Shown here: positions 9,061 through 16,291 of the stretch, in pieces
Position numbering within the stretch: position 1 is the stretch's first letter
How the letters are laid out: every line of letters starts with the position of its first letter
Assembly: GCF_009900745.1 (NCBI RefSeq)
Contig: NZ_WXVU01000017.1
Location: 1 to 64,000 of the forward strand
Source of the DNA: Chryseobacterium sp. c4a
Lineage (GTDB): Bacteria; Bacteroidota; Bacteroidia; Flavobacteriales; Weeksellaceae
Reading direction: 5' to 3'
DNA length: 64,000 nt
Translations under genes and position numbers: made by a program
The notes under the pieces: generated by a model
The model's database searches: none
The model's input: only the letters and a program-made list of their open reading frames with translations
Told to the model about the DNA's origin: nothing

Positions 9061-10256
9061 GAACAGGAGAACTGATAAAATCATATGACAAAAAAGAGAA
9101 GAAAACTATTTATATAACTCACGATTTTCAAGCTGGATATACAATGGCTTTTGGAGGAACCAAAATAACAAATCTGAGTACACATCCTCAAACCATATAT
9201 AAGATAAAATCTTCAGACCAAGGATCTTCCGCTGCTGGAGCCTATCAAGTAATGAGATATACATGGTGGGAATTAGCAGGATTTGAGGTTAAGAATAAGA
9301 AAAAAACAGGTAAATATTTTGAAGATCGAGATCTTTTAAAAAAACATAATGTTATTGACTATTCTGCTGAATCCCAAGATAAAATATGTGTTATTCTTAT
9401 GGAAAAACAAAGACCTAATCTAATCAATAAAATTATTGCCAATAAAATTGAAGATGCAATCCAAAAAGACGGTTGCTTTATATGGGCTAGCTTACCTGAG
9501 ATCAACGATTTAAGTCATTATTATTATAATGATAAACGTCAACCTGCCACACCTTTAAAAACATGTATGGAACATTATAATGATTTTTTTCAAGAAGAAT
9601 TAAAAGGTAATAGTAATCTACATTTAAAAAAAGGATTTCTAAAAGAATTTGGATATGATTGTTGTAAAGGAAATATTTCTAATTTAGTTGAAAATAATGG
9701 AACTTGTAAATCTTGTCATGAAGATCATTATGATTTAACTGATAAAGTTAAATGGCAAACACAATTTGATTCTAAATGGGGTGATACAGAAGCACAAAAA
9801 GTCGCATGTAAGAAAACTTGTGATGATATACTTAATAAAGTAGGATTAGCAAATACTTCAAAAGCGGAAGCTGATAGATATCAAACCGCTTTAGAAAATG
9901 ATAAACATACTACTATATTGATAAATTCTGCTGAAGCTAAACAAGCCGTTCAATACATAAATGAACAATTGAAAAATGGCAACCCTGTCCAAGTTGGTGT
10001 AGATCATGCATTAAACTATAAAGGAGGAAAATTGAATGAGGGAACTACTGATCATTTTGTTATTATTATAGGAAAGGCTTGTGAGAATAATAAAATCTAT
10101 TATCGTTTTTATGATGTAGGTACTAGGCATAATGAAAAAGGAGCAAGTAAAAACAATAAGCTTTTTTTAAAATCTGACAATTCATTAAAAGGAACTACAG
10201 TTTATAGTGGTCAGACATATCTAGTAACTCAAGTAAGAAAAAATAAAAAGAAATGA
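8763..10256 (+). CDS. Displaced effector C-terminus: GH104 + papain-like domain (cassette 3)
   Basis: About 497 residues from a TTG at 8763; the frame is open from 8724 but holds no ATG. It starts inside the second Ig-like domain (TSNFINNVTL). GH104 follows with RVGEG, SSAAGAYQVM, ESQDK and FIWASLPE. Past residue about 320 it departs from the other two copies: M23 is replaced by a region with a possible Cys (KVACKKTCDDIL), His (TTDHFVIIIG) and Asp (RFYDVGT), the order seen in papain-like NlpC/P60 or C39 peptidases and amidases. This would be a second peptidoglycan- or peptide-cutting activity. The exact family was not identified. It overlaps its lipoprotein gene by ATGA. Confidence 0.7.
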   Translation: MSYYTSNFINNVTLTKEMYDKSNDFGEGSEREYFIEVEHLNTSVTSQVIPISPSAEPVKVDPNDSPAIIKEPKQEKKEEKVCECEARVRAFIRMVRVGEGTGELIKSYDKKEKKTIYITHDFQAGYTMAFGGTKITNLSTHPQTIYKIKSSDQGSSAAGAYQVMRYTWWELAGFEVKNKKKTGKYFEDRDLLKKHNVIDYSAESQDKICVILMEKQRPNLINKIIANKIEDAIQKDGCFIWASLPEINDLSHYYYNDKRQPATPLKTCMEHYNDFFQEELKGNSNLHLKKGFLKEFGYDCCKGNISNLVENNGTCKSCHEDHYDLTDKVKWQTQFDSKWGDTEAQKVACKKTCDDILNKVGLANTSKAEADRYQTALENDKHTTILINSAEAKQAVQYINEQLKNGNPVQVGVDHALNYKGGKLNEGTTDHFVIIIGKACENNKIYYRFYDVGTRHNEKGASKNNKLFLKSDNSLKGTTVYSGQTYLVTQVRKNKKK

Positions 10257-11101
10257 AATATTTAAAATTATTATTATTTTTTTTAGCAATTAATTCATGT
10301 AAAGGTCAAAAAGATATCTCGGATCTTACCACAACATGGTATGAAATAAAAAAACAAGGAAATATTTATATTATTATTGATTGTGGCTATGAAGGGGAGT
10401 CATTCAAAATCGAGAATGATTCTATATATGATCATGGCATAATGGAAGATAGTGTATTTAAGTTACATCACGTAGTTAGTGAAAGTGATATAACTTCGAT
10501 ATATATTAATGAAAAAGAAAAATATGAAATATCATGGATAGATAAGACAAAGGGAATTATAAAAAGAATAAATAATATAGATGATAACATCGTTAAATAT
10601 TATGTGAATAAAACTAATCTTAATAAAATCAAAAAAGTTAAGGGCAATAGCAAAGACTGCATTACTAATGAGGATTTTGAAGACTCTGTAAAAACATTAA
10701 AAGATAAAAAATGGTATTCTGCTGATGGAACCTGGAAAACTAATTGTACTGATGGTGAAGGAAGTATAACTATTGAAGGTAAAAAAGCATTCTTAGTACT
10801 ATTATCTAATCAAATTTATCTTGAATTGGTCGAAATGAAAAGATATGATTTTGAAAAAGGTATAGCCTATAAGTTGAAAGAAATTCCGGAAGATGTTGGA
10901 ACAATAGGAATGAGATTAGATTGGAAAGAATATTTAAATGATGAGCCTGTAGCATATATAAAAAACATTGATAATAATAGACTTAACTTTTATTGGTATG
11001 GCTTTTACAATAAGAAAACGAAAAAGAGAGAATTTAAAGACAATAACTTTTATCAGGAAACTGAAAGTAAAGATATTGTTTTAAAAAAATGCAATAATTA
11101 A
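10253..11101 (+). CDS. Lipoprotein, probable immunity protein for cassette 3
   Basis: A 282-residue lipoprotein (FFLAINSC, then KGQ) coupled to cassette 3 by an ATGA overlap. Its last about 120 residues carry the shared pattern (GTWKTNC, FYWYGFYNKK, IVLKKC). The first 150 residues do not resemble the two sister proteins, in step with the change of the partner's C-terminal enzyme from M23 to papain-like. That covariation is the best sequence argument for a two-part immunity protein. Function is otherwise unproven. Confidence 0.7.
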   Translation: MKYLKLLLFFLAINSCKGQKDISDLTTTWYEIKKQGNIYIIIDCGYEGESFKIENDSIYDHGIMEDSVFKLHHVVSESDITSIYINEKEKYEISWIDKTKGIIKRINNIDDNIVKYYVNKTNLNKIKKVKGNSKDCITNEDFEDSVKTLKDKKWYSADGTWKTNCTDGEGSITIEGKKAFLVLLSNQIYLELVEMKRYDFEKGIAYKLKEIPEDVGTIGMRLDWKEYLNDEPVAYIKNIDNNRLNFYWYGFYNKKTKKREFKDNNFYQETESKDIVLKKCNN

Positions 11102-11140
11102 ACCTTTTTCTAAAATCTAAATTTTAAATAACCAAAGTCT

Positions 11141-11160
11141 AAGCAGATAAACATCTGCTT
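11141..11160 (+). other. Perfect 8-bp hairpin after the third immunity gene
   Basis: aagcagat, a four-base loop, then atctgctt. No T-run follows, so it is not a standard intrinsic terminator. It may be part of the decayed cassette sequence or an RNA-processing or stability hairpin. Confidence 0.4.
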
Positions 11161-11279
11161 CAACAAAACTCAAACCAGATTCTCCAAGGTGCCACATGAC
11201 TACAGGTGAGTGAAAGACTGATGATCCCAAGGAGAAGATTATGATTTTTTAATTTGATAAAAAAGGTAATACTATATGA
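11151..11279 (+). pseudogene. Decayed effector C-terminus ahead of the fourth lipoprotein
   Basis: One reading frame gives KPDSPRCHMTTGE, a TGA stop (11211–11213), KTDDPKEKIMIF, a TAA stop (11250–11252), then FDKKGNTI and a final TGA. The last residues match the end of the M23-type effectors (FDKNGNTI, FDNKGNT). The final TGA overlaps the next lipoprotein start by ATGA, exactly as in intact cassettes. This is most simply the tail of a lost toxin gene whose immunity gene survives. Confidence 0.65.
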
Positions 11280-12208
11280 AAAATATTAAAATCATACTAT
11301 CAATTTTAATCACTTTTTGCTTAGCATCATGTAATGGGCAAAATAAAAAAAACGACTTTTTTTACTATGAGAAAAATGACGATTATTTTACTAGAGATAT
11401 TGATATCAATATGGATGGTTTCAAAGATAAAGTTGTTTCTAGTAAAAAAAATATGGGTGATGATTTAATATTTTTTTTAGGGAATGAAAAGTCAAAATAT
11501 CAATTTGCTTTAAAAACCTATAATTTTTCGGAAGATGGTGGATTTGTAATTGATGATATAAAGCCTCTTACTAATAATTCAACAAACGAAGTTTTTTATA
11601 TTACTACATATTTTGATGGTTCAGGTGGGGCTCAACGAATAAATTATGTTGCCTATGAAGGCAACAAATGGAAATTAACTAGGTCCGTTTATATAACTTC
11701 AGATTGGCGTTTAGATGTAAATAAAGAATACTATTGTGATGTAAAACAAAATATCGCTTTAGATGATAAAAAGATAAGAGAAAAATTACATCCAATACCT
11801 GATGAAGCCGTAAGAGATAAGGTATGTAAATCAAAGTATAAGTTTGGGGATACTTTAGGGCAATTTGAAGAAAATATAAAGAATTCAGTTAACTATACTG
11901 GCATTGAAAGGTATCAAGAGTTATTACTTAAATTCCCAATAAATAATAGTAATATACTGCAGTATAATAACATTGCTTATTACTTGTATCAAAAAGGTGC
12001 ATATAATGAATCAATATTATTAATCAAAGAAATTTTAAAAAAAGATCCGAATAGGATTGTGGCATGGTTTAATTTGGCTGATTTACAATGGGAATTAGGT
12101 AATAAAAATGAGGCTAAAAAATCCTATCAACAATACATTTCATTAATGAAAAGCCAGAATAAGGACTTAAAAAAAATTCCAAATAGAGTATATGAAAGAA
12201 GTAAATAA
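11276..12208 (+). CDS. Lipoprotein with C-terminal TPR-like repeats, orphan immunity candidate
   Basis: A 310-residue lipoprotein (ILITFCLASC, then NGQ). Residues about 35–60 (RDIDINMDGFKDKVV) resemble an FG-GAP/VCBS-type calcium-binding motif. Residues about 215–300 (YNNIAYYLYQKGAYNES; AWFNLADLQWELGNKNEA) look like two TPR units. It lacks the WYGFYN/KKC tail of the three other array lipoproteins. Position and the ATGA overlap with a decayed toxin end suggest an orphan immunity gene, but the fold differs, so another envelope role is possible. Confidence 0.6.
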   Translation: MKNIKIILSILITFCLASCNGQNKKNDFFYYEKNDDYFTRDIDINMDGFKDKVVSSKKNMGDDLIFFLGNEKSKYQFALKTYNFSEDGGFVIDDIKPLTNNSTNEVFYITTYFDGSGGAQRINYVAYEGNKWKLTRSVYITSDWRLDVNKEYYCDVKQNIALDDKKIREKLHPIPDEAVRDKVCKSKYKFGDTLGQFEENIKNSVNYTGIERYQELLLKFPINNSNILQYNNIAYYLYQKGAYNESILLIKEILKKDPNRIVAWFNLADLQWELGNKNEAKKSYQQYISLMKSQNKDLKKIPNRVYERSK

Positions 12209-12443
12209 ATTAATTTTTTGGATATTCCTAGTATCTGTAATAACTTTAGTAGTCTCTTATTTTCTGATAGAAAGTTCTAACTGTGGAAATAAAGTTATTG
12301 TGGGTGATGACATGTTTGGCCTCAATAAAGCAAAATCGAATTGGTGCTCAATTCTCACATATTTAAAGAATATATCGACTGGCTCACTATTTATGGGAGC
12401 GTTGATCTATATAGTAAACTATTATTTTTCAGACGATTATTAA
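12192..12443 (+). CDS. Small membrane protein, unknown function
   Basis: An 83-residue protein with two predicted membrane segments (LIFWIFLVSVITLVVSYFL and GSLFMGALIYIVNYYF) around a short polar loop containing two cysteines. It overlaps the preceding lipoprotein by 17 nt, so it is probably co-translated with it. No family was recognised. It closes the plus-strand island operon; a terminator follows. Confidence 0.55.
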   Translation: MKEVNKLIFWIFLVSVITLVVSYFLIESSNCGNKVIVGDDMFGLNKAKSNWCSILTYLKNISTGSLFMGALIYIVNYYFSDDY

Positions 12444-12478
12444 AATACCTTAGATTTTGACCGATAATGCATATCTAA

Positions 12479-12520
12479 AAAACTCCGTCTCAAAAAAATG
12501 AGACGGAGTTTTTATTTTTC
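12479..12520. terminator. Bidirectional intrinsic terminator
   Basis: aactccgtctca and tgagacggagtt form a perfect 12-bp stem around six A residues, flanked by A and T runs. It ends the island operon on the plus strand and the right-hand XRE gene on the minus strand. Confidence 0.85.
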
Positions 12521-12889
12521 ATATTTGTTCAATTTTTCCTTCAACCTCTGATTTTCATCCTTTAATAAAGAAATATAATCCTGAAGGTTTTTAATGATTG
12601 ATACATTTTCTTGATTAGTGAAATTAGTAACATTACCCGCCGCTGAGGAACCTGGGCTGTCATTAAAAACAGGATTTTCGACAATAAACTTTGCTTCCTC
12701 CTCTTCATAAATTTCGTCCACAGGAACTTCCAGAAAACGTGCAATTTTTTCCCACTCATCTTTGTAAATCCTTACATCACCAGTTTCCTTTCTGCTATAG
12801 TTGGATACATCAGTTGCAATAATATTGGCAATTTGCTGCTGTGTAAATCCTTTCTTCTTTCTCAATGTACGTAATTTTTCTTTTTGCAT
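12512..12889 (-). CDS. XRE-family helix-turn-helix regulator (right flank of island)
   Basis: A 125-residue protein starting MQKEKLRTLRKKKGFTQQQ, a paralogue of the regulator at 344–688. The HTH (TQQQIANIIATDVSNYSRKE) and the C-terminal coiled coil (LQDYISLLKDENQRLKEKL) are conserved; a middle stretch of about 30 residues is not. The start was set at MQKEKL by comparison with the paralogue. DNA just upstream of both genes shares a ttttttgca–atttgta stretch, which may be a common promoter or autoregulatory site. Target genes are unknown; the position at the island edge is suggestive. Confidence 0.8.
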   Translation of the reverse strand: MQKEKLRTLRKKKGFTQQQIANIIATDVSNYSRKETGDVRIYKDEWEKIARFLEVPVDEIYEEEEAKFIVENPVFNDSPGSSAAGNVTNFTNQENVSIIKNLQDYISLLKDENQRLKEKLNKYEK

Positions 12890-13111
12890 GACCACTTTTT
12901 TACAAATTTGCAAAAAAAAATCCAATAAATATTATTATCTTGATGGAACATAGTATTGCCTTTACAAAACAGAATAAACGCCAACTTGTATAAAATGAGA
13001 ATACTTTTTACTTTTGTATTTTGGTAGAAGTAAAACAAACAAAAGATGAAGTTTTCCCAAGCACATTCAAGAATATTAAGCTTATCGTAAAAGAATACTG
13101 GGCTTTAAAGG

Positions 13112-14383
13112 CTAAATAAAATCAATTACTTTCTCCAGAGCTATTCCTCTGGAACCTTTTAATAGTATGTTTTCTGACTGAATGGTATGTTGTTTCAAAT
13201 ATTCAGCCAGCTCGGTGGTATTTTCAAAAGCAAGATCTGATGAATTTACTCCTTTAAAGTGTTTTCCAACAGTAATGATGGTATCAAATCCAAGTGCGTG
13301 GGCTAATTCTAAGATGTTTTGATGCTCTTTCACGCTCTCATCACCTAATTCTAACATATCACCAATGATAATCGTTTTACGACCTTCAAATGTGATAAAG
13401 TTATTTAATGAGGCTGTCATTGAACTTGGATTAGCATTGTATGTATCCAGTACTAATGTTTTGTTTTCTTTTTTCACCACCTGCGAACGCATATTGGTAG
13501 GAGTATACTGCTCTACCGCATGTTTTATTTTTTCAAAGCTGATTCCAAAATGAAGTCCAAGGCTTGCTGCTGCACAAAGATTCGTAAAATTATATTCACC
13601 CGTAAGTTTAGATACTGTCTTTTCTCCTTTATAAATTAATCCTACAAAATGATCTTCTGAGAATGGTTCAAAAGTATAATCCGACTCTTCTTTTCCAAAA
13701 GTGATCTTAGGTGAATAACCCTCCGTTTTTTCAACCTGAATAGGATCATTTTCGTTAACGATAATGGTCTGTTGATTTTCTTTAAGGTAATCGTATAGTT
13801 CAGACTTTCCTTTAATCACTCCTTCAAAACCACCAAAGCCTTCTAAATGAGCTTTTCCAAAATTGGTAATATATCCGAAATCAGGTTGTGAAATGGTACA
13901 AAGGAATTCAATTTCTTTTTGATGGTTGGCTCCCATTTCAATAACTGCCATTTCATGCTCAGGTTTGATAGAAAGAATCGTCAATGGAACTCCAATGTGA
14001 TTATTTAAATTCCCGTAGGTATACTGAACGTTGTATTTTTCTGAAAGGACAGCATGAATAAGCTCCTTTGTGGTTGTTTTCCCATTGCTTCCGGTAAGAC
14101 CAATAAAAGGAATATTAAGCTGGCTTCTATGATAGATGGCTAATTGCTGAAGGAATTCAAGAGTAGACGGAACGTAGAAAATGTTCTTATCTTTATTTTC
14201 AAATTCGGACTGTTCAACAATGACCGCCAGAGCTCCTTCGTCGATGGCTTTTTCTGCCAGTGTGGCAGCATTAAAGTTATCACCGGAAAAGGCAAAAAAG
14301 ATATCATTTCTGGCTATTTTTCGGCTATCGATTGTTACTTTATCAGCCTGTAAAAATAAAGGATAAAACTGTTCTATATTCAT
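13112..14383 (-). CDS. murF: UDP-N-acetylmuramoyl-tripeptide–D-alanyl-D-alanine ligase
   Basis: MurF adds D-Ala-D-Ala to the UDP-MurNAc tripeptide in the cytoplasm, the last step of peptidoglycan precursor assembly. The 423-residue protein has the Mur-ligase ATP loop LTGSNGKTTTKE at about 97–108, an EMGANH motif in the central domain, and an NANPSS stretch with GDMLELG in the C-terminal domain. The start at MNIEQFYPLF was chosen over an upstream ATG that adds 11 residues not typical of the family. It lies downstream of gldJ on the same strand, with a terminator between, and is likely transcribed separately. Confidence 0.93.
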   Translation of the reverse strand: MNIEQFYPLFLQADKVTIDSRKIARNDIFFAFSGDNFNAATLAEKAIDEGALAVIVEQSEFENKDKNIFYVPSTLEFLQQLAIYHRSQLNIPFIGLTGSNGKTTTKELIHAVLSEKYNVQYTYGNLNNHIGVPLTILSIKPEHEMAVIEMGANHQKEIEFLCTISQPDFGYITNFGKAHLEGFGGFEGVIKGKSELYDYLKENQQTIIVNENDPIQVEKTEGYSPKITFGKEESDYTFEPFSEDHFVGLIYKGEKTVSKLTGEYNFTNLCAAASLGLHFGISFEKIKHAVEQYTPTNMRSQVVKKENKTLVLDTYNANPSSMTASLNNFITFEGRKTIIIGDMLELGDESVKEHQNILELAHALGFDTIITVGKHFKGVNSSDLAFENTTELAEYLKQHTIQSENILLKGSRGIALEKVIDFI

Positions 14384-14473
14384 GTGGAAATATATATTTT
14401 TCAAATAAATCACCATGTAATCACTAAATCTGTTTCAGAATTTTTCTGTGAAGCGATTTCATTGTTCAAAAAT

Positions 14474-14507
14474 AAAAAACCTTCCGAAAATCCGGAAGGT
14501 TTTTTAA
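14474..14507. terminator. Intrinsic terminator downstream of gldJ
   Basis: aaaccttccg and cggaaggttt form a 10-bp stem around a short A-rich loop, flanked by A and T runs. It follows the gldJ stop on the minus strand. Confidence 0.8.
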
Positions 14508-14524
14508 AAGTATTTTGATAAATA

Positions 14525-16126
14525 TTATCTTCTTGTTCTGCTCTTATCGCTAGTTCTGGCATCCTGTGCAACACGGAATCCAACCCAACCATAAGCTCTA
14601 CCTTGATTTTTATATCTTCTTTGTCCCGGATCCAGCCAATATGCCGTATCCTGCCAAGAACCTCCTTTTACTACTCTTACTTCGTTAGAGATCGCTGAAG
14701 TTCTGTCTTTAGTATCTTTTTGCATTTTCACTCTACCGTTTGCATCTACAATGAATCTCTGACGAGGAGCATTGTACATATCAAATCCTGCAGCTGAATC
14801 TGATTCTCTTCTGTACTCTAGAGAAGACATTTTATCACCATCTCTATAGTTTCTGTAATCAGCAATCGTTTCTCTTTCGAATTGTCCTGGAAGTCCTTTG
14901 TATACTAATCTACCGTCAGCTAAAGTATCATATTTGATGGTTCCTTCATCAATCATTTTGTAAGTACCGTCACCGTTTCTTACGATAGCCTGAGGCATAT
15001 TTCCTCTGTAGTAGTTGAAATCGTTATAATCTTCATCGATGATAGGTCTGTAAACATCGGCAGTCCATTCTGCAACGTTACCATACATCCCATAGATTCC
15101 AAGGTCGTTAGACGGATATTGTCTTACATCTGAAGTTTGTGCAGATCCATCGTTCTTCCATCCAGCGATACCAGAATAATCTCCTTTACCCATTTTAAAG
15201 TTTTCAAGGAACATTCCTCTATCTCTTCCTTTGGTACCTCTCAATCTTTCGATTTCAGGTTTTTTACCTAGGTATTGGTTATATTCTCTGTTTTTCGCCA
15301 TTCCTAATGCTGCGTATTCCCATTCTACTTCAGTAGGAAGTCTGAATTTCTGAACCATTGCTCCATTAGGTGCTCTGTTGGCTGCTAGCAATCTTTGGTT
15401 GGTAGTTTTCATACCAGCTTTTTGCTGCATTCTTTTTTCGTTGATGTACCCTTGCATTTCAGGATCATTCGCTTTGAATTTATCCATGTTGAAAGCAGTA
15501 CCACCTTGGTTATTGGATTCGTTGATATACATATCTTTAGCAATGATACCTGCCTGCATCAAAGCTTTTTCATTAGCTCTGTCTGTCAACCATTCACAGT
15601 ATCTGTTTGCCTGAGTCCAAGAAACTCCTACCACCGGATAGTAATCGAATTCCGGAGAACGAAGGTAGGTTTCATTATAATCGTTTCTAGATAATTTGTT
15701 GTCCCATAATAAGGTATCTGGTAAAGCACCGTTATAGATCTCCTTAAAACTAGGATCACTTGGAGGGAATACATACTTCAACCATGTAAGGTATTCGCGG
15801 TATTCGTAGTTAGTAATTTCTGTTTCTCCGATGAAGAATGAACTCACCTGCATTCTGCGTGGTGTATTATTCCAATCATGCATAACATCATCTTTCACTA
15901 ATCCCATTGTAAAAGTTCCACCTTCTACATATACCATTCCCGGCCAACCCTTCTGCTTCTGTTGCTTTCCTGCAAAAAACCAACCCTGTTTTTCGTTTGG
16001 TTTCCAACCCGTTTTACTGACAAATTTTTTGGTACCGCCACCTTTGCTGGTTCCTGATCCGCCACAGCTGGTTAATGCAAGTGTAGAACTTAATGCTATT
16101 AATGAAAACAACTTTAGTTTTTTCAT
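14525..16126 (-). CDS. gldJ: Gliding motility lipoprotein GldJ
   Basis: GldJ is an outer-membrane lipoprotein of the Bacteroidota gliding and type IX secretion machinery. The 533-residue protein has a lipobox (SSTLALTSC, then GGSG). A formylglycine-enzyme-like (SUMF1) domain spans the rest, from MVYVEGGTFTMG near residue 63 to VVKGGSWQDTAYWLDPGQRR and GFRVAQD near the end. The start at MKKLKLFS gives a clean signal peptide; an upstream ATG adds seven residues. It is divergent from porU, as part of the conserved gldJ–porU–porV neighbourhood. The 165 nt between the two starts is A+T-rich and must hold both promoters. Confidence 0.92.
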   Translation of the reverse strand: MKKLKLFSLIALSSTLALTSCGGSGTSKGGGTKKFVSKTGWKPNEKQGWFFAGKQQKQKGWPGMVYVEGGTFTMGLVKDDVMHDWNNTPRRMQVSSFFIGETEITNYEYREYLTWLKYVFPPSDPSFKEIYNGALPDTLLWDNKLSRNDYNETYLRSPEFDYYPVVGVSWTQANRYCEWLTDRANEKALMQAGIIAKDMYINESNNQGGTAFNMDKFKANDPEMQGYINEKRMQQKAGMKTTNQRLLAANRAPNGAMVQKFRLPTEVEWEYAALGMAKNREYNQYLGKKPEIERLRGTKGRDRGMFLENFKMGKGDYSGIAGWKNDGSAQTSDVRQYPSNDLGIYGMYGNVAEWTADVYRPIIDEDYNDFNYYRGNMPQAIVRNGDGTYKMIDEGTIKYDTLADGRLVYKGLPGQFERETIADYRNYRDGDKMSSLEYRRESDSAAGFDMYNAPRQRFIVDANGRVKMQKDTKDRTSAISNEVRVVKGGSWQDTAYWLDPGQRRYKNQGRAYGWVGFRVAQDARTSDKSRTRR

Positions 16127-16291
16127 AGTCGATATAAATATTTTCAAGAGTACAAAGAAAAAATAAATTATTCAATAAATCAAATAAAGATTTGATTTTT
16201 TTGAACAACGATAACAAATTAATTTTATTGTATTACAATTTAATTCTAAAATTTTCATTTATTTTGTAATTTAGCAATTTCAATAATAAAC

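Noticed and set aside
13021..13119. 32-codon open frame (VEVKQTKDEVFPSTFKN…) between the right XRE gene and murF
   Set aside because: It starts only with TTG, has no recognisable family and no clear promoter; it may be a gene fragment but cannot be supported.
14410..14592. 60-codon minus-strand open frame overlapping the gldJ end
   Set aside because: It is an alternative frame of gldJ and its terminator.
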